Of a DNA stretch of 26,705 nucleotides, positions 7,917-17,231 are shown one piece after another (the stretch's first letter is position 1; each line of letters starts with the position of its first letter). Source of the DNA: Ichthyosporea sp. XGB-2017a (taxonomy: Eukaryota > Opisthokonta > Ichthyosporea); assembly GCA_002811675.1 (NCBI GenBank), contig PDIM01010469.1, forward strand, positions 1 through 26,705, in the 5' to 3' direction. A program made the translations under genes and the position numbers. The notes beneath the pieces are model-generated. The model saw only the letters and a list, made by a program, of their open reading frames with translations, ran no database searches and had not been told where the DNA came from.

Positions 7917-8517
7917 ATGCTTTACCAAGAAGAATGTGCACAGACTTCTGATAAAATAAGTGCGTGTGTAGATTTGCTGCAGAGCATTCAACGTGATGTC
8001 GAAGCGAGCGTTGTGGAGAGATCTATTGTGGCTGAGGCAGATGCTATTTTATCCAAGAATGGGGAAGAGGCCGAGGAGGGGGCGACCAAAGGATCAACAC
8101 AAGGATCGACCGTGCAGAGGGGTACGAATGTGAAAGGGAATCGACAGAAACGGGCTCCGGAAAGTTCGGAGGTAGAGTCAATGAGAGGATCCACTTCTTC
8201 CAAAGACGAGGGGACTACCGGGGTACAAGCAACACCTTGCAGTGAAGCTGTTCGACATGCGATTCGGGATTCTATTGTTAAACGAATTAAGATCAGTTAC
8301 TCCACTCCAACATCCGAAGTCAATAAGGAGAATCCGGGAAGGATTGCTATTCCAAATAGACGTGGGGCAGCTCCAGGGGCAACTTTGAAGGTGAAACGCA
8401 ATTTTTTTGTTTTTTTAAGTTTTTTCTATGGCTTTTTCATAGTTAAGGAAAAAGAAGTACAGAAATTCTGTACTGGTCACTAGGAACGAAAAAATAATGA
8501 CAATAAAAAAAAAATAG
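7917..8517 (+). CDS. Unassigned basic nuclear-type protein with a KEN box
   Basis: I do not recognise the family. The simplest start is the ATG at 7917. An alternative begins at the ATG at 7861 and splices 7884 to 7944, giving MPVISKIK joined to TSDKISACVDLLQ, which reads as one helix. The body has an N-terminal helix (ISACVDLLQSIQRDVE), a low-complexity Ser/Thr/Glu/Gly middle, a basic helix (AVRHAIRDSIVKRIK), then VNKENPGRIAIPNRRG, which contains a KEN motif typical of APC/C substrates. A T-rich stretch at 8391-8442 (donor GTGAAA, acceptor CATAG) looks like an intron. Splicing it gives a lysine-rich tail ending IMTIKKK with a stop at 8515-8517; without splicing the frame ends at 8483 in hydrophobic sequence. 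The layout recalls mitotic regulators such as borealin, but that is speculation. Confidence 0.5.
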
Positions 8518-8963
8518 TCACGTGGTCAACCCCTAAACACTATTTCTTCCTTGCGTAACCCTCCGTCCCCAGAAGGCCCCATAAAACATACGGGTTTTTA
8601 TACGGGAGTCATTGGTTTGACAGTAACCCTCCCTCTCTCATGGCCTAATAAATAAATACAGTTCTTTATGAATTATGGTCTATTTATAGCTATAATGGCA
8701 CACTGTTATGTTATTATTAGGTCCCAGAAAATAAGTATGGGTTTTGTAAGAGGAGTGTTTGTGACGTGCGCCTTACTTGTACTATGAACAACGAGGTATA
8801 TCTCTTTTGCTGAGCTACATCACGTTTAATTGATTGGATTACGAATAGTAATTTGTAATACAAAGAAAGGGAGGGGGGATTGATCACCTGGAAGTCAAAA
8901 AGAAGGGGGGCATCTGAAAAGGGAAAGAGGGCTTCAAAGGAAGGGACTATATGACGAGTAGCC
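8518..8963. other. Intergenic spacer upstream of the EFCAB9-like gene
   Basis: A short AATAAATAAATA run lies near 8647-8660, and purine-rich G/A tracts (about 8866-8920) sit just before the EFCAB9-like start. The minus-strand frame here (8717-8965) has no protein-like composition. No gene is seen. Confidence 0.35.
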
Positions 8964-9632
8964 ATGAAAGTAACACATCCTTTCTTCGAGCGGTTTCATC
9001 TTGACCGGCGACATGGGCTACTGAGTGCACGAAACTGCATGATTGTGAAAGAATTCTTCAACCTGCTGGATGCGCGAGGGATGCAGGCACTAGATGATAC
9101 ACAATTTGTGGCGTTTATGCGGATGTGCACTGATCTAACAGAGTCACAAATATACAACGTGTTTGATATGCTGGATGTGGATGCCTCCGGGTTAATGGAG
9201 TTTGACGAGTTCTATTTACTGGTGTGCATCCTGACTGCCATCAAGGACCACGAGGAAAAGATGTTCTTGTATAATCACTCTCGTACTGTGTTTGACCTCC
9301 TCGATGCTGATGGGTCTGGGAATGTCAGTGCGGCGGAATTCGAGACATTTGGGTTTCTGTTTAATTTTTATGGGCCGGCGATTAATCAGATTTTTAGTGA
9401 GTTTGATGTAAGTGGGGATTTAGAGTTGGATTACGGGGAGTTTAAAATGTTTGCACTGGCGTGTATTGAGAAGCAGACTGAGCTAGAGGAGAAGATGAGA
9501 CGACGAAGGGAGGAGAGACTAGCTGCAAAAGGAACACAGAATCGTGTTGTATATCAGATCTCCTCCTACGTCAATGATAAAATGCATGACTTTAGGGACT
9601 ATGCCGAAGAAAGAATCTGCTCCATCTTATAG
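8964..9632 (+). CDS. EFCAB9: EFCAB9-like EF-hand protein
   Basis: In mammals EFCAB9 is the calcium- and pH-sensing subunit that gates the CatSper channel of the sperm flagellum, together with CATSPER-zeta. This intronless 222-residue protein follows the family from end to end: an N-terminal LDRRHGLLSARNC segment, FFNLLDARGMQALDD, TDLTESQIYNVFDMLD, FYLLVCIL, YNHSRTVFDLLD and FLFNFYGPAI. It has three EF-hand loops at residues 71-82 (DVDASGLMEFDE), 114-125 (DADGSGNVSAAE) and 148-159 (DVSGDLELDYGE). Each has acidic or oxygen-bearing ligands at positions 1, 3, 5 and 9 and Glu at 12, so all three should bind calcium. A basic coiled segment (about 171-188) and an extra C-terminal tail follow. It converges on a small minus-strand gene. 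The family call is strong; a link to a CatSper-like channel is inference. Confidence 0.85.
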   Translation: MKVTHPFFERFHLDRRHGLLSARNCMIVKEFFNLLDARGMQALDDTQFVAFMRMCTDLTESQIYNVFDMLDVDASGLMEFDEFYLLVCILTAIKDHEEKMFLYNHSRTVFDLLDADGSGNVSAAEFETFGFLFNFYGPAINQIFSEFDVSGDLELDYGEFKMFALACIEKQTELEEKMRRRREERLAAKGTQNRVVYQISSYVNDKMHDFRDYAEERICSIL

Positions 9633-9712
9633 CACTCCTCAAACCACAGTCCATCTCTCTCTTGTCCCTTCAGCTTCCATAACAGGCCACCATGATCCCA
9701 GTAAGTAATAGT

Positions 9713-9735
9713 AATAAATTACTAGTCTCTTTATT
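9713..9735. terminator. Paired poly(A) signals of converging genes
   Basis: AATAAA at 9713-9718 lies about 80 bp past the EFCAB9-like stop. TTTATT at 9730-9735 gives AATAAA for the minus-strand gene ending at 9830. The signals are only 11 bp apart, so the transcripts overlap. Confidence 0.5.
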
Positions 9736-9829
9736 GCAAGGCACCGGATCTATGAGTTGTGCGCGAGGTTATAAACTATAATTACAGTGTCACGAGTGGG
9801 TCTTGGGCATGTCTACAGGTGTGTATGAT

Positions 9830-10078
9830 CTATCCCTTATTTTCCTTCTGGTCGTCCATGTATGGGGATTCCTGGTCATGGTCATGGGAGGCCAGGTCAA
9901 AAGACTCCTTGCTCTTGCGTCGTGCCATCAATGGTTGAGGGGGCTCCTGTTGAGGATTCCTGTTATCTTTAGACTCGTCTGTGAGATCAAATACCTCAAC
10001 ACTCTTTCGACGCTCCTTCAAAGGTTGAGGATCGCTTTCTGTGGCTGGCGTTTTCTCCTTTTCCTTCGAGTCCCCCAT
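9830..10078 (-). CDS. Small charged protein with two RRKS repeats
   Basis: An 82-residue frame starting with ATG at 10076-10078. It contains two copies of a 16-residue unit 30 residues apart: residues 17-32 (PQPLKERRKSVEVFDL) and 47-62 (PQPLMARRKSKESFDL). Each holds RRKS, a strong basophilic-kinase consensus (PKA/PKG type) with S26 and S56 as acceptors. The rest is hydrophilic and probably disordered. The internal repeat at protein level, the ATG and a minus-strand poly(A) signal about 95 bp past the stop all argue that it is real. It converges tail to tail with the EFCAB9-like gene. No family is recognised; it could be a phospho-regulated adaptor. The plus-strand frame across the same bases (9803-10201) is hydrophobic complement and is not believed. 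Confidence 0.5.
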   Translation of the reverse strand: MGDSKEKEKTPATESDPQPLKERRKSVEVFDLTDESKDNRNPQQEPPQPLMARRKSKESFDLASHDHDQESPYMDDQKENKG

Positions 10079-10333
10079 TACTTCTTCTTCTTGATTCTTG
10101 GACTTCTAAGTCTCTTATCCTATTTGATTCTTTTACTATCCTGTTTCCTTGACTTTGAGCACAAAAAGAAATTAATTCAGAACTGGTTTATAGCAAAATA
10201 AAGAAAAAGACTAAAAGGACAGCAAATGGACCAGTCAGGTGCAAGACTGAGGCTTAAATCTTAATATTTCTTCCTTATTTGGAAATAAACCTTTAAGAGG
10301 AAATTATTTGAATAATTTTTTGGAATTTTTCTC

Positions 10334-10371
<38 letters not shown>

Positions 10372-10625
10372 GTTTTTTTTTTTTTTTTTTTTTTGTTTTT
10401 TAAAGAGGAGCTATTAAGGTCCTATAAATAAATATTAAATTTTCCGATGAACTAGGAGTTTGATATTTGATTTTCTTCTTTGCAAGGTTGAAAGGAGATT
10501 GGTTTAACTTTTATGAGATTTATGACTCATCTTGTGAAAAATAAAACAAAGTAGACGAGAAAAAAGTGGGAACACCACCAACAACAACAACAAAGCGTCC
10601 ACAGGAAGGAAAAGAGATATCAGTC
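10079..10625. other. Intergenic spacer upstream of MORN5
   Basis: Contains the 5' flank of the minus-strand RRKS gene and of MORN5. The dominant feature is a T tract at 10338-10401, broken only by GG (10371-10372) and a G (10395). A short CAA/CCA-rich patch lies near 10573-10594. No gene is seen. Confidence 0.45.
10338..10401 (+). repeat. Long poly(T) tract
   Basis: Thirty-three T, GG, twenty-two T, G, then six T. It lies about 225 bp before the MORN5 ATG. A similar tract (T, GGG, T) lies before Rabin8 at 17292-17360. Such tracts exclude nucleosomes, but are also prone to assembly length error. Confidence 0.9.
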
Positions 10626-11241
10626 ATGGAGTACACAGGTAGTGATTATATGGGGGATATTGTTAATCGCCGGTAAGTAGAGGAGCTAGAGGAGGAGGAG
10701 GACTAGGTGGGAAGGGCAAGGCAAGGATTCAACTAACTATGAATATATATACATATGCGTGCATATTTTATGTTGTAGGATGGAGGGCAAAGGGGTCTAT
10801 ACTTTCCGGACAGGCACCATCTACAAGGGAGATCTAGTGGATGGAGAGTTCCATGGCCACGGAACATTGCATTTCCCCAACGGGGGTAAGTATGAGGCGG
10901 ATTGGGAGCATGGACTAGCCACACAAGGATCATACACTTTTCGAGACGGGCTTGTATACGAGCTGGAAGGTTGGGACTATTGCACAAGTGATGACCGCCG
11001 CTTCTATCGGGAGCGTGTGGAAGGCCTCAAGCCCGCTGGCGAGTCCCAGAAGAAGAACAACGAACCAGCGGAGGTTATCCCACAGGGGTGTTTTGATTGT
11101 GGGGATGGCTACTTCTCTATCGGGGAGGGAAATAAGGTTCAAAAGTATGGCACGAACAAGGGGGAGATAGTTCGCAAGACAGAGGGACGCCAGGAGAGGA
11201 TCTGGATCCAGGCAAAGTGCAGAGTTGGAGAAGAGGCATAG
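10626..11241 (+). CDS. MORN5: MORN repeat-containing protein 5
   Basis: MORN5 is a short MORN-repeat protein found mainly in flagellated eukaryotes and expressed in testis and ciliated cells in animals; its exact role is not settled. It is encoded by exon 1 at 10626-10672 and exon 2 at 10779-11241, with a 106-bp intron (GTAAGT donor, TTGTAG acceptor). Splicing restores the start MEYTGSDYMGDIVNRR-MEGKG, as in the animal protein. The 169-residue product has three MORN units (about residues 3-24, 31-50 and 53-71, with YKGDLVDGEFHGHGTL typical). The diagnostic non-MORN C-terminal half follows: GWDYCTSDDRRFYRER, GLKPAGESQ and IPQGCFDCGDGYF. Length is near the usual 160 or so. AATAAA lies at 11439-11444. 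Confidence 0.93.
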
Positions 11242-11541
11242 GGAGGAAAAGGAGGAATTCATCTTATCACTCAAGGTTGTTCTTGGGGAGCAAAGGGCGG
11301 AAAGATATCCCTCATGCTATTCCTTTAGTTTTTTGTAAAGTAGTGATTTGATCGAAAGACACATAAATGGACACCCCGCGCCACACAGGTGAGCCATGCA
11401 GAAGGAGTCCTCTCTTGTGCAATAAGAAACAGAACAAGAATAAAAGAAGTAGCTAGGCTATGGAAATTTCAAACGGAAAGAAAGAAAGAGGCCGTGTGCA
11501 GCAGCCACTCTAGCTAGATGGTCCACGTGAACTTTAGTTAA
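11242..11541. other. MORN5 3' flank
   Basis: Holds the MORN5 3' UTR with AATAAA at 11439-11444 and purine-rich sequence. Nothing else is recognised. Confidence 0.4.
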
Positions 11542-11700
11542 CTATAGGGAATCCCATAGAGAGCGACTGGGGAGATACTGGGGAGGGATTTCCTCGGGTG
11601 TTTTAACGGAGATCAGATTAATATTATCCAGTACCTGATTTACATAGTGTAAATACATCTTCAGCTGATCATCATCAATATCGATGTGATCATATTTTTT
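11542..11700 (-). CDS. Possible last exon of an unassigned minus-strand gene
   Basis: The last 52 codons of a longer open frame have protein-like composition (HIDIDDDQLKMYLHYVNQVL, then PPQYLPSRSLWDSL-stop). The upstream part is A-rich read-through that looks non-coding. The segment could be a terminal exon spliced from somewhere before the RRP46 start, but no clear acceptor or starting exon is seen, and it could be spurious. No family is recognised. Confidence 0.25.
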   Translation of the reverse strand, partial: KKYDHIDIDDDQLKMYLHYVNQVLDNINLISVKTPEEIPPQYLPSRSLWDSL

Positions 11701-11865
11701 GGTAATTTGGCTTTTGTTTTTTTTATCCTTTTGTTTTTGTTTTTCTTTTAGTTTTGTAGATGGGAGCCTTGTAGATTTGATATATATATAGGTTTTTTGT
11801 TGCTGTTTTGTTCGAGGGGAAGAAGGAAGTAGAGGTAAAAGGAAAACATAAAAGAGAAAAGGAGA

Positions 11866-12768
11866 ATGGGGATGGGTAAGGCAGGAGAAAGGACCCTGAG
11901 GCGATTCCAAATCACACCAAGTGTGCTTGAGCGTGCAGATGGCTCGTGCCGTCTGGAGATTCTCCCCCGACTCAGTACTAGCGCCACCAGATCTGAAGTT
12001 GATATGAAAGCCAGCAATGATAATAATCAGAATCAAATTCAGAAACCAACACCGGCGCCAATTGTGGTAGCGGCAGTATACGGACCAGTGTCGGAATCGC
12101 GTCAACAAAGAGGCCTTCACTATACCCAGAGGGGCAGTGGGGTGGATGCGTCGTCATCTGCCTCTTCATGTGGGGATCCCACCCTTAAAGTTGTTGCTCA
12201 GGTGATCCCCAGCAAGGGAATGTCGTCCACGTATCGTCTGCGGGAGGGAATCGAGTCGCTGCTGGAGGGTGTGCTTCGGTCTGCCTGTGTGGTGGAGGGA
12301 CAGCGGGGTAGTGAGATGCGGGTGTTTATTCAGGTGCTTCAAGGGGGCGCAGGGACGGGTCAGACAGTGATGAGCGGGGAACTTGTAGCGGCCATTATGA
12401 ATGCTGCTATTGTGGCGGTGGTGGATGCCGGGGTTGCATTGCGGTATATGTATGGGTGTGTGAGTGTGGGGAAGAGAAAGACTACCTCTACCTCTTCCCT
12501 TGATGGGGCGGAGGGCGACATGATGGTGATTGACCCTGATGGTGTGGAGGAAGACGAGCTGTGTGACGGCATCTCGGTTGTGGGTACTCGCTTGAACTTT
12601 GGGCCTGGCGAGCAGGGGCAGCCAAATGTGTTGTTTGTTAAGAGTGTGAGCGGGTGTGGGGTTGATGTGGAGGGCATTCGTGCGGGTGTCGATGCTGCCG
12701 ATGGGGTAGGGAGAATGTTGGCAAAGTCAGTTACAGAGTACTGTAGCAAACTTTTGTTAAAGGCATAA
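11866..12768 (+). CDS. RRP46: RRP46/EXOSC5-like exosome ring subunit
   Basis: This RNase PH-fold protein should sit in the six-subunit ring of the RNA exosome, which threads RNA to the catalytic Rrp44/Rrp6 subunits for 3'-5' decay and processing. The ATG at 11866 opens a single 300-residue exon. Family landmarks are LERADGSCRLEI (22-32), VVAAVYGPVSESR (67-79), a domain-crossing block PTLKVVAQVIPSKG (105-118), LRSACVVE, VFIQVLQGG (153-161), and the helix AAIMNAAIVAVVDAGVALR (175-193), which is the strongest hallmark. It is longer than the animal protein (about 235) through three low-complexity inserts (about 40-66, 82-104 and 204-232). The bacterial-type phosphorolytic site is not evident, as in eukaryotic ring subunits. 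RRP46 fits better than RRP41, but the call is by motif only. AATAAA is at 12854-12859. Confidence 0.75.
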   Translation: MGMGKAGERTLRRFQITPSVLERADGSCRLEILPRLSTSATRSEVDMKASNDNNQNQIQKPTPAPIVVAAVYGPVSESRQQRGLHYTQRGSGVDASSSASSCGDPTLKVVAQVIPSKGMSSTYRLREGIESLLEGVLRSACVVEGQRGSEMRVFIQVLQGGAGTGQTVMSGELVAAIMNAAIVAVVDAGVALRYMYGCVSVGKRKTTSTSSLDGAEGDMMVIDPDGVEEDELCDGISVVGTRLNFGPGEQGQPNVLFVKSVSGCGVDVEGIRAGVDAADGVGRMLAKSVTEYCSKLLLKA

Positions 12769-12942
12769 CCTGTGCTTTATTATTTTTGTCTCACCTCTCC
12801 TTTCCTTCTTTCTTGTCTTCGTATCACTCACAAGGTTTTGATTCGTTCAGCAAAATAAAAAGACGAATTGAAACTCAACGACTGGGTTGCCTTTTTTTTG
12901 TGTTGAATAATTTATTTCTTACATTTCTTTGTTTCAGATTCG

Positions 12943-15285
12943 CTAGTGGGTAATTATATGCCAGAAAATGAGATTAATAGGCCAGTAGACTGTGCATATC
13001 AAAGGAAGAAGCCACGTTGAAAGGACTGCGTGGTGTTGTACAAGAGAGCTAAATGGGTCAACCAGCCAATCCAAATTTGTTAAGTGGAGTTCGTTACTCC
13101 TGTAGATAGATGCCCGCAAGAATTCCGTGACAAAGCAGGTACTAACATACACAAAAGGCGGTGAAAGGACAATCCATGCCATGATTTGACAAACATACCT
13201 AATAGGGCTAACCTTATTGCCGACATACGCTGAACGAGACATCAATAATGCTGGTGAAATTATTACTGCTAAGATAAGTCCTTGAGAGAAATTAAAGGAG
13301 GCAATGGCAATAATTGATATAGCACTGAATGTCAGTCCAAAGCATTTCTCCAGGATCCAATCTGGGCTTGGGGCGAGATTTGGAATGCGAACAATAAGTT
13401 CCCCTTCTTTGTTGGTAAAAGCTGGGTGGCTCTCAAATTCTTTCAGTTCCACCGGGGATTGAGCAAAATCTTCATCACTTACATTTGGTCGGGGAAGCAA
13501 AAACTCTACAAGTGAAGTCAGAAATATGAAAAGAATAGAAGAACCAACAAAAGATATACAATACAGAGTAAACAAAACAACTTTTCTGTTATCCAATGCG
13601 ACAATTAAGTTCATTAAAATAGTATCACTCATTTCAGACTCTTGATTTAAAAGTGCCAAAGGACTATAGTAGAATATCGCCCCTGATATGATCGCCGAAG
13701 CAACAATGCACACTGCAAAAAGTGGCCTCCTTTGTCGCTTGGCAAAGGCAATGTGTTCTGGAAGATAATTATTTGATGATGAAGAAACGTCGCCTGTCTG
13801 ATTCCAAAGTGCAATTGCTGCAACAACTAAGCTCGCCACAATTGCAATCACAGAGGGGATGTAATTCGCGATAGAGATATAAGTTCCAATATTTGGAATT
13901 AAGTAAAACCAAAATGATTGATGGACTTTCTCCATTAGATTGGAAAAGGCCCGCAAAACATCTTCCACAAACATCCCCGTAAATCTCATCGACTGGAGAG
14001 GATCTCCGCCATCAACACCAGTCAGCGTGATGACCTCAATATCATATTTGAAAAACAATCCATGGTTTCCATCGGGCATTCCACTTGCAAGGGCTGATAT
14101 CATAGAGCCAAGCTTACACGCAGCAAGAACATACAATTTGAATGAATCGCTGCCAAAAAATCCCCCAAAAGGAGCCAGTATTGATGATTTGGAATTCAAG
14201 TAATTGTTAATGTCTACGAATGTTGGCCAAAAATCCAACATTCTGCCCATAAATCCCTTGCTATCAAGTTGTTTTACCACATTCAGTATGTCCAGGTTCA
14301 GTAGCTTCCCATTCACACCGTAAAACCGCACCCTGTGCGTATCGATTTCACGGCTCGGAAAGTCCAGCACTACGCCAGCAATGATGACTCCTCTATGAGC
14401 AACCACGGGGTCTGCTACGATTCCAGCAGTGGTAGGCGTATCGTGATACGCTTCCAGCCACGCTTGCATTCCGATGTATCCATGCTCTGTAACAACAAAA
14501 ATAAGATTCTTCGAAAAGAAGTTCTCACGGGAAAGTTCCCTCATTAAAGTGAGCCCAAATGCAATATTGAACATAGATCTGTTCAGAGCCTTTTCGCTGC
14601 TATCGTCAAAGGCAACATTCACTACCAAACTCTCACACCCATCTGACCGCCACGCAGGCGATACCCCATACACATTTGACCCCTTGTGGTGGGCAGGAAA
14701 AGTCAGAGGACTAATCATTTCAAACTTTTGCTCGTAAACATCCATTCCTAAATCATACATTTCTGCCTGGAGCCAGCTCACAGGAATCCGTGAAGGAGCC
14801 AGGGACGCTGTGCCCGTGTATAACTCTATAGGAGAATACAATTCATCCAATTGGCTGACCATCAAACCATTGTACTCCCATTTACTTCGGAAAAGCTTCA
14901 AATCAGGGCGGATACTATTCTTCTCCGAAGTATCATTATGCACATGGATTCCGTGTGCATTATCCAGATTTCTCTTCAGAAACTCCATGAAACTCCTCCC
15001 CTCTCGCTCGTAGTACTGCACGGTGGTCTCCAGTCTCAACAAGTTTGGCGGCTCATCAGGTTCGGGGAGGCCATGGGCCAGCATGTTATTGTCCACGATC
15101 CGTTCCAAGTAGTGGTTCTGGGCTCGACCAGGGAGAAAGGCATTTTCACTAATGTACGTGCGAGGCCACATCTGAGTTATTGGCCAGGTGCCAATAACAG
15201 CCACACCCACCAGGTAAGCAAAAAGGGTAAAGTAGATGTAGTTCTTTATACAGAACTCCAAAAGTTCTGTTTTCAGTGACCCCAT
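12943..15285 (-). CDS. GPAA1: GPI transamidase subunit GAA1/GPAA1
   Basis: GPAA1 is the ER membrane subunit of the GPI transamidase that helps form the amide link between a preassembled GPI lipid and a protein C-terminus. It is encoded by an uninterrupted 780-codon frame. Residues about 15-36 form the first membrane span, followed by the hallmark RTYISENAFLPG near 42-53. The large lumenal domain (about 40-440) has the inactive M28 peptidase fold, with VVTEHGYIGMQAWLEAY, SRMDFW-like RMLDFWPT and the family segment GNHGLFFKYDIEVITLTG. The C-terminal third carries about seven more membrane spans. It is longer than human GPAA1 (621), mostly in the multi-span part, including a polar loop with low-complexity Ser/Asn. 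Its 3' end converges on RRP46, with a minus-strand AATAAA at 12911-12916. Confidence 0.95.
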   Translation of the reverse strand: MGSLKTELLEFCIKNYIYFTLFAYLVGVAVIGTWPITQMWPRTYISENAFLPGRAQNHYLERIVDNNMLAHGLPEPDEPPNLLRLETTVQYYEREGRSFMEFLKRNLDNAHGIHVHNDTSEKNSIRPDLKLFRSKWEYNGLMVSQLDELYSPIELYTGTASLAPSRIPVSWLQAEMYDLGMDVYEQKFEMISPLTFPAHHKGSNVYGVSPAWRSDGCESLVVNVAFDDSSEKALNRSMFNIAFGLTLMRELSRENFFSKNLIFVVTEHGYIGMQAWLEAYHDTPTTAGIVADPVVAHRGVIIAGVVLDFPSREIDTHRVRFYGVNGKLLNLDILNVVKQLDSKGFMGRMLDFWPTFVDINNYLNSKSSILAPFGGFFGSDSFKLYVLAACKLGSMISALASGMPDGNHGLFFKYDIEVITLTGVDGGDPLQSMRFTGMFVEDVLRAFSNLMEKVHQSFWFYLIPNIGTYISIANYIPSVIAIVASLVVAAIALWNQTGDVSSSSNNYLPEHIAFAKRQRRPLFAVCIVASAIISGAIFYYSPLALLNQESEMSDTILMNLIVALDNRKVVLFTLYCISFVGSSILFIFLTSLVEFLLPRPNVSDEDFAQSPVELKEFESHPAFTNKEGELIVRIPNLAPSPDWILEKCFGLTFSAISIIAIASFNFSQGLILAVIISPALLMSRSAYVGNKVSPIRYVCQIMAWIVLSPPFVYVSTCFVTEFLRASIYRSNELHLTNLDWLVDPFSSLVQHHAVLSTWLLPLICTVYWPINLIFWHIITH

Positions 15286-15762
15286 TTGCCTTTGTTCTGC
15301 TGTGCTTTACGCGCTACTGTTCTTTTTTACAAATCCCTGCCTGTTAATAGATCAAGAGATGAAAAGAAATCACAAACCAAGAATGCAAAAATTAAAAAAC
15401 AACAAAAAAAAAGGGGGGAGGGGGGGGGGTGAAAACAAGATTGACAAAAAATCCCTGAAAAAATCAAAACGAAAAGAAGCAGAAAAAAAAACAAAAAAAA
15501 CAAACACCGCATCGTGTTGTGTCCGCAGCCCAAAATAAAATTTGGCTTTGAAACATTTTTAATTCTCACAAGGGAGTTAGTTCTGTTTGTTTATTTCTAT
15601 TAGTTATTGTTTAGCTGGCCGATGGATTGGTTTATCTTTCGTTGTGGGTGCCAAGAAAGAGATGGAATGAGTGGATGAATGAGATGCGATTTCATGTCTT
15701 GAATGGTGTGTGGCGCGGGGTACTATGGTGCGCTTCTTGTCAAAGTCTACAAGGGTGTGTAT
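15286..15762. other. Spacer between CIBAR 3' end and GPAA1 start
   Basis: Contains the CIBAR 3' UTR and the GPAA1 promoter. A purine block, G6-A-G10 at 15413-15429, lies inside an A-rich stretch and could form a quadruplex. No gene is seen; the plus and minus frames here are low-complexity complements of each other. Confidence 0.4.
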
Positions 15763-16863
15763 TCACATTTCATCAAACGCGTTCAGGTCTGAGTGAGAGC
15801 CTCGGAAGGAGAGGTCTCCAGCTAGACTTCCTCCTCTGCTTCCGTAGCCTTGCCTCTGGCGCAGGTGAGTAAGAAACTCGTCAATATCAACTTCTTCGTC
15901 AATGAAATCTATTTTCTGATATGCCTTTGTGAATGCTTCAATAGCTTTTGCGTGATAAGCAAGCTCTGTGTGGATATATTCCTGAAATATAACCTTCAGA
16001 TCCCGGATTTTCTGTCTCTCAAACTGTTCCATATTTTCCAGCAGAGCCTTGTTAATATGCAGCACTTCTGAGTGTGCCCCCGCAAGCTCTAATTTGGCCT
16101 GAGATATTTTTGTTCGATTTGTGGGATCTTTAGCCTGAAGTTGACTCAAGGAATTTGACTTTTTCACTTCTTTGTGCTTTACACCTTCTCTGGCGTGCAG
16201 GTCATCCTAAAATCAATACATATTTTGGATACACACGTTAACGACAAGTTCGACTTTATATCTGGTGGGGACACACTCTGCACTAGTTACGTACCTTGGC
16301 TATCTTGCAAATTTTTTTGTACATATGCAAAGGCTGCATCACTTTTAACTGAAGGCGTTCTGCCTATAGGTTCACGCAAAAAAACAAAAACAAACAAAGA
16401 AACATATTGAGCAGAAAAATTCGTTAGGCTCGAAAAGCGAAAAATAAATCTTGATCTCTGCTATTGAAATTGGAATGAACCCCTTACGTGTAGTTGTCTG
16501 TGAACGTAAAGTTCCCCGAAAGCCTCAGAGATCCCCCCGAAAGCCTGTTTAATTCCTGGTGTTTCGTTATCCGCGTAGATGGCAATATTTTGGGTGAGGC
16601 GGGCTGTCTTCTCCATCTCCTTCTTGTACATGTCTACAATACGCTTAATATCGTAATGGATTGTATCGAGGCCTTTGTCAACTACCTGCAGTCTTTGGTA
16701 GAGGTATCTGGCCTGATTGTCACTGCCGATACAAGTCCAAGATCAGTACTATGAAAAAGCCACATAAACACTTTGCCCTTGCAAATATCCAACAATAGTC
16801 AACAACTTACGTTCCTTTGTCGCTGCCACTGATACTTAGCTTCTTTGCTAGACTCGGTGCCAT
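15763..16863 (-). CDS. CIBAR1: CIBAR/FAM92 BAR-domain protein
   Basis: CIBAR (FAM92) proteins are membrane-curving BAR-domain proteins at the ciliary base and sperm annulus that act with CBY1 in ciliogenesis. I reconstruct four exons: 16863-16811, 16722-16488, 16363-16295 and 16206-15763, with introns of 88, 124 and 88 bp, all GT-AG (GTAAG or GTACG donors). They join in frame to a 266-residue protein. The BAR domain begins in exon 2 (DNQARYLYQRLQVVDKG, then EKTARLTQNIAIYADNETPGIK). It continues through the short exon 3 (AERLQLKVMQPLHMYKKI) and exon 4 (DPTNRTKISQAKLELAGA, FERQKIRDLKVIFQEYI, AYQKIDFIDEEVDIDEF). The tail is Gly/Ser-rich and short. It is divergent with Rabin8, another cilium gene. 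CIBAR1 versus CIBAR2 cannot be told apart. Confidence 0.88.
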
Positions 16864-17165
16864 GATTTCTTTGGTTCTCGAAACAATATTAAATAAATAA
16901 CCCTATGTCTGTTAGAGGCAGCACTTAGATTGTATATGAATCAAAATACCCAGTTCACTCTCTTTCCGCTGCTATTTGATTCCTTGCGGCCACAAATGAT
17001 ACTAAAAATCCCAGACACCGATTATAATTTCCGTTAAGCAAAAAGCAAAAGAAAGAATAAATTAAAAATATCCACCCTCTAAAAAATAAAAATAAAGAAG
17101 AATAGAAAATAAAAAACCGCGAGAAGAGGAAAAAAGGAATTTATTATGTAATTAATCTCCCTTGA

Positions 17166-17197
17166 GGGTTAGGGTTAGTATTCCAGCCCTAACCCTT
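17166..17197. promoter_or_regulatory. Telomere-repeat-like hairpin (telobox)
   Basis: AGGGTTAGGGTTAG is followed after a short spacer by GCCCTAACCCTTG. The TTAGGG-type motifs lie in opposite orientation and can pair into a stem of about 9-10 bp with a loop of about 12 nt. It may be a telobox-like transcription factor site or an interstitial telomere scar. Confidence 0.55.
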
Positions 17198-17231
17198 GCC
17201 AGAATCCCGGGCCGCCTTTTAATTTTTTTTT

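Noticed and set aside
9803-10201. 132-codon plus-strand frame with many hydrophobic residues
   Set aside because: It is the complement of the minus-strand RRKS gene; the Leu/Phe-rich composition follows from the Glu/Lys-rich opposite strand.
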